This document shows positions 1-13,328 of a stretch of DNA of 64,000 nucleotides, piece after piece. The notes under the pieces were generated by a model. That model had not been told where the DNA came from. It saw only the letters and a list, made by a program, of their open reading frames with translations, and did not search any database. The DNA comes from Begonia masoniana. Its lineage: Eukaryota; Streptophyta; Magnoliopsida; Cucurbitales; Begoniaceae. The translations under genes and the position numbers were made by a program. Position 1 is the stretch's first letter, and each line of letters opens with the position of its first letter. The stretch spans positions 18,055,760 to 18,119,759 of the forward strand of contig CM039509.1 of the NCBI GenBank assembly GCA_022432975.1, in the 5' to 3' direction.

Positions 1-2636
1 TAACGATTCTATGATAAACTAGATGTAATGAGGTTTCCGATGGCTGTTAAATCATCAAAAACGGATAAGAATCGAAGAAGTTACGACCGTCCAAAAATTA
101 GACCAAGAGCGGTTGTGAAATCCGGTTTTCGGTTTGTGTTCATCGAGTTTTCCTAACGCAAAATAGGTTTAAGCCATTTGAATGAATTATGAATTATGTT
201 TTACTTAATTCGTTAGTTAACACCTACGTAATGTGAATAACGGCTCGGATGTGCATAATATAGGTTCGTGAGACACCGAGGAAAAACGTTCAAGGTTTGC
301 AAACTCTACGGATGCCAGGTAAGTTCATACGTATAGGTTTGGCCCTTAAGGCCCTACAATACGGAGGTACTAGGTTTATGTTGTCGGGATTTTTGTTGGG
401 TAGTTAAACTATAGGTTATGTTTTAGGTTAAATGTGTTCTGTTTTATATCCGGCTTATTATTCTGTTGCCTGTCTATGAATGTTCATGCATACACGTTTT
501 TCTCTGAAAGTCATGAAAATGTTTTCTGCACACGGTTTGAAGTTAAGTACGATAAAACCTGTAATGAAATGTATGGTTAAGTGTGAACGAGGACTGGCAT
601 CCTGTCATGTACTCCTGTTATGTCCTGTTGTGGCATGTACTCCTGTTGCGCCAGCTCTTCTTCCCACTTATACCTTCCTGTCCAGTGAAATGTAATGTAA
701 TGTTCATGTATTTGAAAATGTTCATGCATAGCACGTGCATCACTTTGCATTATATGTTCTTACTGAGCACTAGGCTCATAGCTGAACTCCCTGTTGTAGG
801 TACGGATCCCGTGGATGAGGACTTTGTGCCTCAGGCCGACGAATAGGTTGTTGATGGCACGAGCTTGCGGGGGTTGGTTGCTGCAGCCAGACATATTTTC
901 GTCCCGAGGTTTAAGTTTTTAAAGTAAAGTTCATGTCTGTAAACTCTACTGGGATTCTCCTGTTTTGTTTTAAAACTCTGTTGGGATTCCGTTAGAAATT
1001 TGGATAATGTATAGGTTCTGATGTTTAAGTTTTTAAACCTCTGTATTTGACAGTTGTATGTATATTTTGAAATATTCTGGAACTGTTTGGAAATCTTCCC
1101 TTTTAGGTTGTGCATGGATGGTCTCGAGTTTTAGAGCTATCCATGCAGTTTGTTTTCTTGAATCCTCGTCATGTTGTCAAGTATGTTTTAAAACTTCGTT
1201 TTGAATCGGGTTTAGAGGTTTGAGGATTTATGTCGTCTGTTTTTATACTCCTTGTTCATATGTAGTTCATTTCTGCCTGTAGTTACTTCTTCCGCTAGTC
1301 ATTGTTCACTTTTGTCTTTTTATTCGCTTCTGCCGGTGAGTAGTGCAATTTCGCCTGTTTTAAGATACTTCTACCGGCTGACGTCATCCATCTTCTGGCT
1401 AACGTCATCACCTTCTGCCGATTACGTTTACTATCTGTATCTGCCGATGACGTCATCACATCTTCCGATGATGTCATCACACATTCCGATTCCATCTGCT
1501 GCCCATATCTGCCGATGACGTCATCACATTATCTGATGACATCATCACACATCCGATTCAGCTTTACTCAGTATCTACCGACTGACGTCATCTGTCTTGT
1601 CGTATCTAAGTCCACCGCTGCTCTCTAAAACTAAGTTTCCTCGCCAGCCTTATGCTTATGTATTTCTGCTTTTACTCCCTGTTTATTCCGTTTACTCATT
1701 CCCTTCGCCCTTTCTGTTCTCTGTTCCTCACCGTCTCCTCGGTTATTCACTTCTGTAATCCAGCCAACTGTATCCCGTTTGCTTTAACTCCAGAGGACTC
1801 AGTTTCTCTCTGTAAATGTTTTAAAAGTTTAATCCGTTCCGGTTTATTTACATATACCGCTGTCTACTGTCCATTTATGTAGTTCACTTCTGCCGGTGAA
1901 CAATTCCGCTTCTGCCATTAAAATCCACATCTTCCGCTTGACGTCATCCACATCTTCCGCCCGGTTTAGCTATATCTTCCGATGACTTCATCTGCCTACT
2001 TCTCCCGATTTCGTCTGCTGCCTACATCTTCCGATGATGTTATCAACTGTTTACATCTTCCGATTTAAATGTTCTTGTTTTTCCTGCTTTCTTCCGTCAC
2101 CAACTTATAAAAGTTTCTCTGATTTCTATATTCTGATTTTCCTTATTGTCGTCCAGTTTTAAATATATTTCCCTATTTTACTTCTGCTATTTATTACTGA
2201 AGTCCGAGTTTTAACTGCTTTCCGTTTTACTTCAGTCTTTTATTTAAACGTTCAAAGTGTTCTGTCTCCCTGTTTTACTCCTGCCATTTGTTTCTGAAGT
2301 CCGGTTTTTAATCATGTCTTCCCAGCCCTCAATCCAGAGAAGGTCTTCTTTGTGTAAATTTTTAATTAGTTCTCGTTCTCTCTCTGTCATTCTGTAATTC
2401 TGATATTTACCGTAGTTTCTCTCTCTGTAAAGTGTTTTCTTTAGGGTTTTTTCTATGTTTCTTCCTGTTGTCTTCTGTCGTCTATTTCTGTAGTCTAAAT
2501 ATTAATAGGTTTTCTGTCTTTCGATTCTGTTTTCTGTTAAAGTTTTAAAGTTCGATGAAAAAAAAATATGTCCCATTTTCTATTAAATGTCCGGAGTGAT
2601 GGCTCTCGGACCCCGATCGGGTCCGGGGCTGTCACA
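1..2636 (+). mobile_element. Ty3/gypsy LTR, 3' part (family shared with element B)
   Basis: The window opens inside a long LTR that ends at 2636 with ...GGGCTGTCACA. It is collinear with the LTR at 6305-9074: both carry the donor-like AGGTAAGTTCATA (322 here), a 'GGCCCTTAAGGCCCTACA' block, an acceptor ending in GTAG (799) and a short third exon (800-846) reading TDPVDEDFVPQADE then stop, and a TGACGTCA-rich repeat block. The left part lies outside the window, so no target-site duplication can be checked. It was inserted into a Cassandra LTR whose tail follows. Confidence 0.75.
1376..2060. repeat. TGACGTCA/ATCTTCCG repeat block in LTR
   Basis: Degenerate short repeats of the type ATCTTCCG-aTGACGTCATC recur many times. 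TGACGTCA is a perfect 8-bp palindrome and contains the TGACG core recognised by plant TGA-type bZIP factors (family knowledge). The block lies downstream of the LTR third exon, in the position where other LTRs in this window have hairpin arrays. Confidence 0.75.
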
Positions 2637-2705
2637 AAAAGGCCGGGTGTTACAGGCCCAATCCCCAGAGCGGACAATATCTTGCTGGGAAAAGGAATCG
2701 TTACA
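2637..2705 (+). mobile_element. Cassandra TRIM LTR, 3' tail fragment
   Basis: From about 2650 to 2705 the sequence matches the last 55-60 bp of the complete Cassandra LTR at 32235-32639: a GGGTTACAG-like block, then CCCAATCCCCAGAGCGGACAATATC and a terminal GTTACA. The rest of this Cassandra LTR was split off by the LTR at 1-2636. Confidence 0.65.
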
Positions 2706-2720
2706 TTATATTATTTCCTT

Positions 2721-2733
2721 GGCAACAGCGCCA
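2721..2733 (-). promoter_or_regulatory. primer-binding site, tRNA-Asp type
   Basis: On the minus strand it reads TGGCGCTGTTGCC, close to the tRNA-Asp complement used by plant Tat/Athila retrotransposons. It sits just inside the inferred LTR end at 2739. Confidence 0.5.
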
Positions 2734-3934
2734 AAGTTTGATGCTTGTTGAAAACACCAAAAATTATTCTTACTAAAAATGTATGAATTTGTAGATTGGT
2801 AAGCAATGTCAAATCCACAGGGAATAACAAATAGATTTATTTTTATAAAAATTATATCACAAGCAAATTGGAGGTTTTGAGAATTCAAATAAGCAATAAA
2901 TAATAAAATGAGATTTCAATAGAGAATTATTATCTAGTCGAGAATTATTATCTAGTCGATGGGTGATTTCATTTTTGATTAGGTGAAATGATAATTGAAA
3001 CATGAATAAATTTATAATATTATTGAATAAATTAGTTATAGTTATTAAGACGTTCTAATAACTTAATTTTTCATAAGCTTCTCGATAACCAATAGATGCT
3101 CTATGGATTAACTCTCTTATTAACAAAAAACTTTAAAGAGACGTTCTTAGAATTTAATTTATCAATAGCATTAAGAATTAGACTGACCCAATTCTAGCCA
3201 ACTATCTCAATAAGCGCAGATAATTTAGACTAGATCATACACCTTCATAACCTACGTTATTTACCACATGTATTAGAACCTTTAAACAATTACATATTTA
3301 AAAGTCCTAAATGGCGATTTATTAAATTGATAAATTGAAAAATATTTGGTTCAAACAATCAAAAAAATAATAATGTTAGAAGCAAAGAAGATGTATAAAT
3401 ACTCAATAAGAAAAAGAGTAACGAAAAAAGTAGATCTCACAGTTCTTTGGTGGATCAAAACTTCAATTAATCCCTTCACTAAAAATAAAAATTTAGCAAT
3501 CCATAAAAGAGTAGAGAAAACCCTAGGGAAAAGAAGAGAGGGTGGCATGAGAGAAAGAGTGAGTGTGAGTGAGAAAATAGAGGTAGAGAAGGTAGAGAGA
3601 GAAGGTTCTCTGTTTTCAAAAATAGATCTCACCTAATTTGAAATTTTTCAAATAAGAGTCTGTAACGCCCAGAGTTTTCTGAGCCCGGTTCGTTACTCAT
3701 AAACCCGAACATAACTAAGGAATTTTGACCAATTTAAAACTTCGCTCAAAAATCCAGATTTGACGTTCACTGGAAACTCAATCAATTAAAACTTGCAGCG
3801 GAAATTATTTGGGAAAAATAGAGTTAAACGAAACTATAAAACAATGTTGAATAATTAATTTAAGTGTTAAGAAAATAGTCTGTCAAGAAATGAAGGCATG
3901 GAGTGTGAAATACTTAGAACTTTGCGAAAAGTCA

Positions 3935-4345
3935 AACGCATCTACCGATGAACAAAGTCAACGGAAGAGGCGAGGACAAGTTATTCCAGCAGCGGATAAA
4001 AAGACTACATCTTCCGCTCACAAGACGACAAAACTTCACAACTTCTACCGATGACATCAGTCGGATGAATCCTTTCATCCTGCTTCCACTGATAGGTAAA
4101 CGACAAAACTCTTTAACACTTCTACCGACGTCGTCAACCGGATGAATCCCTTTCATCCAACTTCTGCCGACAACAAAACTCTATAACACTTCTACCGATG
4201 ACGTCAGCCGGATGAATCCTTTTCATCCAACTTCTGTCGATAAAATAAACCACGCCATCCGATAGATTTAACACGCTATTCCTAACGGTAGAAAACACCC
4301 ATTTTCTACCGATAGAAGAACAATGTCTTCTACCGATAGACTACA
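3935..4345. repeat. TGACGTCA-type and CGGATGAATCC repeat block
   Basis: Repeated units of the kind 'ACTTCTACCGATGACGTCAgCCGGATGAATCCtTTTCATCC' (degenerate, split by spacers) occur about four times, followed by several CTACCGATAGA units. This is the repeat slot of solo LTR P, downstream of its third exon on the minus strand. Confidence 0.7.
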
Positions 4346-4955
4346 ACTGCCGATAGAAAACAGAGCAACTTTTCCACAATTCATGTTCCATATAAAAACA
4401 ACTATACTACAAAAGGACTTATTCGCTTCAATGAAACTAATTAGTAACAACTCCAATTCCTACATTACTCAAAATCCAGTAAAACCAACGCTAAATCAGC
4501 AGAGTACTATTATTAGAAAATCTAAGAGTAATGTGTTCAAAACATTGAAAACTATTACTAATATAAGACTCAACATACTTAAGTGAAAACATTGTCGACT
4601 GAACCAGAGAGTTTTCAAACCTAAGATCAAAACATTAAGAGTTGGTTCTGTCAACGAAACTCAAACACAACTAAGCTATCCAATTGTTTACTACAATACA
4701 CATACACAAAACACTGGTTAAACTGCCTCATCAGTTTACCAAGTCGTGGCCTGGATGTGCTCCGCCAACATCATCTATTCATTTGTGAACTCAGGAAAAT
4801 CACCTGCAGTAACCTCAACACCTATATCACAAAACTCAGCTATTAGCCTAATGTTAAGCAAGCAAAGCAATAATGAAATGATATGCTGAAACATAAAACC
4901 TACACATGTAGTTTCTACTTTCTTATCTCAGTTGCACATTCGTTCGTTTACTGAT

Positions 4956-5145
4956 CTGATCCCTCGGTTCCCTTGGGAGTGGGATCAGTTCTCTCAATGT
5001 TCTACATCCTCTACTCGATTAAGGGGCGGATGAATTCCCTTAATAGCTATTCTGATCCCTCAGTCCCTTGGGAGTGGGATCAATTCTCCCAATGTTCTAC
5101 ATCCTCTACTCGATTAAGGGGCGGATGAATTCCCTTAATAGCTAT
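4956..5145. repeat. two tandem copies of a 96-bp self-complementary unit
   Basis: The unit starting CTGATCCCTC is repeated at 4956 and 5052 with few differences. Each copy contains two inverted pairs, TGATCCC with GGGATCA and TTAAGGG with CCCTTAA. The copies lie inside the putative second intron of LTR P, the place where other LTRs carry the GGTTATCGG/CCGATAACC hairpin. Confidence 0.75.
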
Positions 5146-5315
5146 TCTGTCACATTCGGTTCATGCCTTATCATTCTTTACATGAAAATTCATTTTCGTA
5201 ATCTTTCATAAAAATCATGATGCATGTCATACAAACTCATTCGTACGATGCATAAATCCTAATGTTTTGTGATGTAGGTCCGAAGGCACATGCATACTTT
5301 ACTTACCTGGATTCC

Positions 5316-5966
5316 TGTAACACCCGGCATTTTGCCATGTAATAGTTTTCCCGGATCATTTAATCGGGATTAATATTATATTAATACAAAGGAGTGTTTT
5401 GGTGGAACTGTTGGAATAATTGTTGGAATAATTGTGGAGAACTAAACTAATGTGTAACTAAACAAAATATTAAGTTTAAAATGCATGGAAGGGCAATTTG
5501 GAGAGAAATTAAGGTTGGTGGGAGATAGCCAATGGTTGAGTGACATCTGGCAACTTGTTGAAGAAGCTAAGTTTCACCTTCTACGTGAAACCCTCTTCAC
5601 TTCTCTTCTCTGCTCTCTCTCTCTCTCCTTTTTCCTCTCTGCATTCTCTCTTCCAATCGACAAGCAACCATCGAAGATTTACTTCGATCTCCTCAGATTT
5701 TCTTCTGCTCCTCCGCTAAGGTAAACATCTACTAATGCTAACAAGTTTGGACAAGTTTAATGTGGGTTTTTCCCGAAGTTTAGGGTTATGGTATTTTGTG
5801 AAAAACTCACTGTCTTTGGATGAAAACACACCGGTTTGTTTTCTAAGGGTTTGAATGAGTTTGGAACAGACTCTTCTGACTTATTTGTTAGCATTTGCAG
5901 CTTGTTTATTTTCTGAACGTACATGTACAGGTTCGAACATTTCTGAGACTTTCCGGCTAACTGCAT
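5316..5966 (+). mobile_element. truncated 5' LTR of element B
   Basis: Collinear with 6305-6946 of the 3' LTR apart from a 12-bp repeat of TTGGAATAATTG and point changes. It breaks off at ...CGGCTAACTGCAT, exactly where the 3' LTR continues into the end of its second exon. Confidence 0.9.
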
Positions 5967-6264
5967 GGCTTATAAAATACAGTTACCAGCATCAATGGAT
6001 GGGGTCCACAATGTCTTCCATGTTTCGATGCTGAGGAAATGTGTATGAGATCCAACTCAGATCGTGAAACAGGTGGACTTTGATATCATGCCGACACTGA
6101 CGTATGAAGAAAGGCCCATACAGATATTGGATATGTCACTCAAGGTATTGCGAAACAAGGTGGTTCCACTGGTAAAAGTGTTATGGCGCAACCACAATGT
6201 GGAGGAAGCCACATAGGAAAGACAAGCGGATGTCATGGCCCAGTATCCGGAGCTATTCGCTTAG
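5967..6264 (+). pseudogene. C-terminal fragment of Ty3/gypsy pol (integrase tail and chromodomain-like region)
   Basis: Translation in one frame gives AYKIQLPASMDGVHNVFHVSM, then the conserved VLRNK..PLVKVLWRNH..EEAT tail and YPELFA before a TAG stop (6262-6264). This is the post-integrase end of a chromovirus (Tekay/Del-like) polyprotein, a DNA integration and targeting module in active relatives. Two internal stops, at CGA-to-TGA and TGG-to-TAG type positions, mark it as dead. It begins at the deletion junction with the 5' LTR, so it has no start. Confidence 0.85.
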
Positions 6265-6304
6265 GCAAATTTTGGGGACAAAATTTCTGTTAAGGTGGGT
6301 GGAA

Positions 6305-9074
6305 TGTAACACCCGGCATTTTGCCATGTAATAGTTTTCCCGGATCATTTAATCGGGATTAATATTATATTAATACAAAGGAGTGTTTTGGTGGAACTGT
6401 TGGAATAATTGTGGAGAACTAAACTAATGTGTAACTAAACAAAATATTAAATTTAAAATGCATGTAAGGGCAATTTGGAGAGAAATTAAGGTTGGTGGGA
6501 GATAGCCAATGGTTGAGTGGCATCTGGCAACTTGTTGAAGAAGCTAAGTTCCACCTTCTACGTGAAACCCTCTTCACTTCTCTTCTCTGCTCTCTCTCTC
6601 TCTCCTTTTTCCTCTCTGCATTCTCTCTTCCAGTCGACAAGCAACCATCGAAGATTTACTTCGATCTCCTCAGATTTTCTTCTGCTCCTCCGCTAAGGTA
6701 AACATCTACTAATGCTAACAAGTTTGGACAAGTTTAATGTGGGTTTTTCCCGAAGTTTAGGGTTATGGTATTTTGTGAAAAACTCACTGTCTTTGGATGA
6801 AAACACACCGGTTTGTTTTCTAAGGGTTTGAATGAGTTTGGAACAGACTCTTCTAACTTATTTGTTAGCATTTGCAGCTTGTTTATTTTCTGAACGTACA
6901 TGTACAGGTTCGAACATTTTCGAGACTTTTCGGCTAACTGCATCGCGAAAAACAGGTAAGTTCATAACCGTAGGTTGGCCCTTAAGGCCCTACATCACGG
7001 AGGTACTAGGTTTCCTGTTCTGTCGGGTTGTTTTTGGGTAGAAAGGTTATAGTCTATGTTCTGAAATGTCTGGCTTCGATTTACCTTCCGTTGTCTTATT
7101 TCCGCTGTCTGCCTGTTTAAGTTCAAGCACCGTTCATGCATACACGTTTTCTCTGAAAGACATGCAAATGTTTTCTGTACACTGTTTGAAACTAAACAAG
7201 ATAAAATCCGACTGAAATGTACCAGGTTAAGTGCGAGACGGGGACTGGCCCCAGAACTGTTTACTGTACTGTATCCTTGATTGTGCCTGATAGTGCACCC
7301 TCCCCCTCCCCCACTATTTGCCAGTTCCCCTATAAGCTCCACTTAATTCTACTGCCACTGTAACTTAATGCTCTGTACTGTCACCGTATTTCTGAAAAAC
7401 TGCATGCATAGCATTTTGCATCACTGCATTCTGATTATGTCCTTACTGAGTTTCAGACTCATAGGTGAACTCTGTGATGTAGGTACTGAACCTGAAACTG
7501 AGGACCTTGTTCCTCAAAATGATGATCTAATGTAACTGGTGGATCGAGCTCACAGGGTGGTTGCTGCAGTTAGACATAATTTTGTTCTGATGTTCAAGTT
7601 TTTTTAAAATATAGTTTATATTGTAAAGTTTTATGAAATTCTGGTCTTTGTGTTAAAAGCCCTGTAGAAAACTTCTCTTTTGGTAGATTCTGCAAATATA
7701 TGTTAGGTTCTGCACTGATCCTCAGATTTTAAAACAATGTACAAGTTCTGACTTCTCAGTTTTAGAAACCACTGTATTTGACAGTTAAGTTTATATTCTG
7801 AATGTTTCTGAAATTGTTTGGGGACATTTCTGTTAGTTTGTTTGTGCATGGATGACTTCTGGTTTTGGAACTATCCATGCAGTCTGTTTCATTGAATCTG
7901 TATATTGTAGAGTACGTTTTACAATCTTGTTTTGAATTCAGGTATTGAAAGTCTACAATTTTCATACCTTCTGTTTGCACTGTATTTGACAGTTAATTAT
8001 GTTCTGAAGTATTCTGAGATGGTTTGGGATATTTCTGTTAGTCTATGCCTGGATGGTCTCTGGTTTTTGAGCTATCTATGCAGAGTGAAATATTTAAGCT
8101 TCTGTCGTGCTCGAGAACCATGTTTTGATGTGGTTTGAGAATCTGAGACGTTTATGTCTTATGTTTTACGCTCTCCACCCGGGTGTATTTCTGTTAAAAG
8201 TTATCAAATTTTTCCTTTAAAACTATGTCTTCCGGCTGACGTCATCAAGGTCATCCGCCCAGTGTATTTATGTCTTCCGGCTGATCTCAGCATAAGTCTT
8301 CCGTCCAGTTTAAAACTCCGTCTTCCGGCTGACATCACCCAAGTCTTCCGCCAGTGTAATTACATCTTTCGGTGACGTCATCTGTCTTGTCTTATTCGAC
8401 ATCCACCGCCGGCTTATCTCTTCCGCCCAGTTCATTCACAGTTTTTGTCCGTATCTTCCGACTGACGTCATCCATCTTCCGGCTGACGTCATCACCTCGT
8501 TTGATTTCATTTATTGTCTGTATCCTCCGACTGACGTCACCCATCTTCCGGCTGACGTCATCATTTCATCCGAATTCCGTATGTTGCCTGTATCTTCCGC
8601 CTGACGTCATCCTTATTTCCGTCTTTGCAACTGCATCTTCCGCCTGACGTCAGCTCATATCTTCCGCCCGATTTAATTGTATCACCTGATTTAGTTTAAT
8701 TACATCCACCGGTTCCGGTTCGTTGTCTCATTAATTGACATCCACCGTTCCAGTTTAATTTGCATCCACCGCCCAGCAGTATTCTGTTTGTCTTTTAAAC
8801 TACGACTTTCGCCAGCTCATTTATTTCTGCTTCCTGCTTTATCCTTTAATTCTGTCATTTATTTCTGAAGCCCGTCTCCTAATATTATTCTGTTTCCCGT
8901 TTCGCTTTCGAATACAGGGGATGTTTTTCTCTTCCTCTGAAAAGTTTATGAGTTTACTTTTAAAGCTCATCCTGTTTATGTTCAAAAAAAAATAGTCACC
9001 GTTTTTCGATAACTGTCCCGGAGTGACGGCTCCGATCCCGGACTCCGATCGGGTCCCGGATTTGGGCTGTCACA
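6305..9074 (+). mobile_element. 3' LTR of element B (2770 bp)
   Basis: Starts TGTAACACCCGG and ends TGTCACA. Inside are a first exon-like region ending CGCTAAG|GTAAAC (about 6698), a 48-nt second exon (6908-6955) between ACATGTACAG and GTAAGTTC, a CTTACTGAG box (7442), an acceptor GATGTAG (7482) and a third exon (7483-7535). The reading frame of the two last exons joined is open and ends ...TEDLVPQNDDLM then stop. A TGACGTCA array follows at 8215-8665. Confidence 0.85.
8215..8665. repeat. TGACGTCA palindrome array in LTR B
   Basis: At least eight near-identical units of the form CTTCCGgCTGACGTCATC occur in about 450 bp. Each contains a full or one-mismatch TGACGTCA palindrome. The array occupies the same slot as the hairpin arrays of the other LTRs in this window. 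Confidence 0.8.
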
Positions 9075-9978
9075 ATTCCTGGGGAAATGTTTGGTTGCTA
9101 ACCACTTCGGGTTCTGCTCAAACCTAAGACCATAGACAGTGTATTAGTTAAACTTCATTCTAGACTATCCAGGAGTCTTAAAGGAAATTAGTTTGGAAGC
9201 TCAGATCTTCGTGTATTCCCGATTCTGCCTTAAACCCGAAACTACACACATTCACAACACTCCCAAAAACACATACATTGCACTCCCTCTGTTATCTAAC
9301 TGTCAAGTCATAAGGAAAAATGAGGGAACTCACCTAAATCGGAGAAATCACTGGAGAAGTCGGAGGAAAAATCGCCTGGAGCTCTGATGAGCTTGAGCTG
9401 AATACCGAGAAAGGAAAAATGAGGGGGCAGTGGCGGCTAAACCTCATTAAACCCTCCCTTAAATACGTTATCTACAATAAGTTGCAACTTACCATTTTGT
9501 CCTTACTCATTCACTTATTAACCTAATCACTAAATCACCCAAATTTAACTTTTAAAGCATTCTAAAAAAAATGAAAAAGGTAAATCGGTTAATAGAAACC
9601 GGGTGTTACAGAGTCTTTTCTCTTTTCTAATCTAAATCTCTCTTAAAATTCGTAAATATGACTGCCAATAACATTTCCAAATCAACCTTTAAAAGATTGC
9701 ATTTTTTAATTTTCTTTTAAACAACATTTGGTGGCGTGACCGTAAGCCGTGCACACATCTTATTCAAGGATCTCTTCTGCCAATTTTGCACTTTCTTTTC
9801 TGACTTTCTCTAAAGCTTGTTTCTAGTTTCTAAAACTCCAAATTGATTCCAATCGGTCCAAACTTTCATTATAACCTACAAAACATAAAATTCAATAAAA
9901 AATCATGATTTGAAACATTTCAAATAATAAATATACGACAAAAACTACATGAAATGAATGAGATTTTGAGCTTTATCA

Positions 9979-10201
9979 ATTAATGGACTAGATTGTTAGA
10001 AATGCTTTTAATAATGATAACAATTCATAGGTTCATAAAAGATATTTGGTAATATACAATTATAAGGAAAATATATAGCCTATGGGAGCCTAGTAGGATA
10101 TAATTAAAATTATATGGTGAACTTATAGATTTAATAATAATTGTATGTAGGCCATGTCAAGTTTAATTAAGTAATCGAATAAATACTGAGTCTTTTTTTT
10201 T
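9979..10201. other. AT-rich sequence, nothing recognised
   Basis: Between the S LTR and the scaffold gap. No open reading frame or repeat could be identified. The last bases before the gap are a T-run. Confidence 0.5.
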
Positions 10202-10301
10202 NNNNNNNNNNNNNNNNNNNNNNNNNNNNNNNNNNNNNNNNNNNNNNNNNNNNNNNNNNNNNNNNNNNNNNNNNNNNNNNNNNNNNNNNNNNNNNNNNNN
10301 N
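10202..10301. other. assembly gap, 100 N
   Basis: Exactly 100 N, the usual placeholder for a gap of unknown length. It lies in what would be the fifth intron or downstream region of the ALD1-like gene, so missing exons could be hidden here. Confidence 0.99.
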
Positions 10302-10583
10302 CTGAACTCAGAAATACCAGATCCGTAGATAAATGGAAACCGACGAGTCTCCCAAAGTCTACTTGATCGGAAGCTCAATACACTCCGAATCTCTCTGTGG
10401 AGCATCAGTATACGACCAGCTATTTTTAAATGGACAAATATTTCAAAATTACTTCAGCAATAAGGTATCAAAATAGAAAAACAAATTTAAATTTGATGCT
10501 TTGGCAAGAATAAAAGAGGGAATCACATAAAAATGATAGTAAAGTTATAAATAAAAATTAATCTTTAAGTATAAAAAAATTAC

Positions 10584-12337
<1,754 letters not shown>

Positions 12338-13201
12338 CTGCAACAGTCAGGAACCAAAATAGCAATTAAGTAAAATTAAGATGACAACTATAGATATAGT
12401 TCATAAGGAAGAAGTGGAGAAGTAAACAGTTTATACTCCTAAAAGAGTTATAATGACAGTACCTAGCCTTTACCATCCATGGCTTTGAGACAACTAATGA
12501 GGACATAATAGCGTGCATGATTATGTGTAATTGAGAAAAAAAGAATGCACAATGAGGTTGTTGATTTGTTATTAGAGGAGTAGTAGGGGGAAGGGTGCTC
12601 AATCTGTAGTAGCAATTTATAGTCTCGTGTAAAGAGTCAGTCAACTCTAACCAGCATTGATTATAAAGTGATAGCATCAACCAAGCACTGTCAAATATCA
12701 AGTACATTGTTAACTATGCAGGACTCTTTGTATTAGTTGGTCCTCAGATGGAAAACGTGTATGAAATGAATCATTTCAAACCATTGGTCAAAATCAAAGC
12801 TTCATAGTCTGATCAAACCTTTTGAAGTGATGAATGCATATATTAATCCACCAAATAAAATAGTTCAATTCTACTTTTCCACAAATAAACCAAACTTTGT
12901 TTTTCCAACTTTTCTTAATATGACCTTCTTGACTTGAATAACGCATCTAAAATCTAACATGGTTCAACCCATAATGCATATCTGTATAGACACACGAAGA
13001 ATCCATCAGAATAATCAGTGACAGATTTATAAATATCGATATCAAATAAGAAATCAAAATATAACCCTGTTCATATAAAAATGTGTGTATATATAAAAAT
13101 ATATCACAATCTTAGCAGCTTAATGAAGCAAATTGAAGATATGTAGTAATTACATAAATAACGAAAGAAAATACGGGATAATAGTTGTGAACACATCTTA
13201 C

Positions 13202-13328
13202 TTGGTCACATCAAGAGCATAGAAAAACCAAAGGCTTTGTCTGTGGAGATTGACTTTTCCATAAACAGCAGGATACAGATATCGTATACTTCTGAACTTG
13301 ACATAGCTATAATAAACAGGTGTTTTAT
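13202..13328 (-). other. possible upstream exon of the ALD1-like gene
   Basis: On the minus strand a TTTCAAAGTGCAG acceptor precedes 127 nt that are open in one frame and end ...ALDVTN at a GTAAGATG donor. Joined to the exon at 12337 the frame stays open through the ATG. It could be an N-terminal extension (plastid transit region) or a 5'UTR exon; no start codon was identified in frame. Confidence 0.35.

Larger units (their letters stand above)
5316..9074 (+). mobile_element. Ty3/gypsy element B, deletion derivative, TSD ATTCC
   Basis: It is bounded by TGTAACACCC (5316) and GGGCTGTCACA (9074) and flanked by the perfect duplication ATTCC (5311-5315 and 9075-9079). Contents are a truncated 5' LTR (5316-5966), the last ~98 codons of pol (5967-6264), a polypurine tract (about 6292-6304) and a full 3' LTR (6305-9074, 2770 bp). 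PBS, gag and most of pol are gone: the deletion runs from inside the 5' LTR straight into pol. The element is inserted into solo LTR P just beside its GTAAGT donor. Confidence 0.9.
3661..9610 (-). mobile_element. solo LTR P (Ty3/gypsy), TSD GAGTC, interrupted by element B
   Basis: On the minus strand it starts TGTAACACCCGG (9610) and ends GGGCGTTACA (3661). It is flanked by a perfect 5-bp duplication GAGTC (3656-3660 and 9611-9615), so it is a complete solo LTR. Without element B it is about 2.19 kb. It keeps the shared LTR plan in reverse: donor CCAG|GTAAGT near 5307 and an acceptor with third exon at 4822-4775 (VEVTAGDFPEFTNE then stop). It also has a repeat slot with TGACGTCA-like units at 3935-4345. 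Confidence 0.85.
2721..9978 (-). mobile_element. LTR plus tRNA-Asp-type PBS of a gypsy/LARD-like element (S), interrupted
   Basis: Read on the minus strand, an LTR starts at 9978 (TGATAAAGC...) and ends at 2739 (...AAGCATCA). It is followed 5-6 nt later by TGGCGCTGTTGCC (2733-2721). That matches the primer-binding site seen in Tat/Athila-type gypsy and LARD elements (family knowledge). Without the nested P insertion the LTR is about 1.28 kb. No coding part is present after the PBS because Cassandra sequence abuts it. The clade is an inference. Confidence 0.55.

Noticed and set aside
10302..10405. Next ALD1 exon right of the gap
   Set aside because: The minus-strand translation (FRSSRLWETRRFPF) does not fit the family sequence expected after the DPSFP exon.
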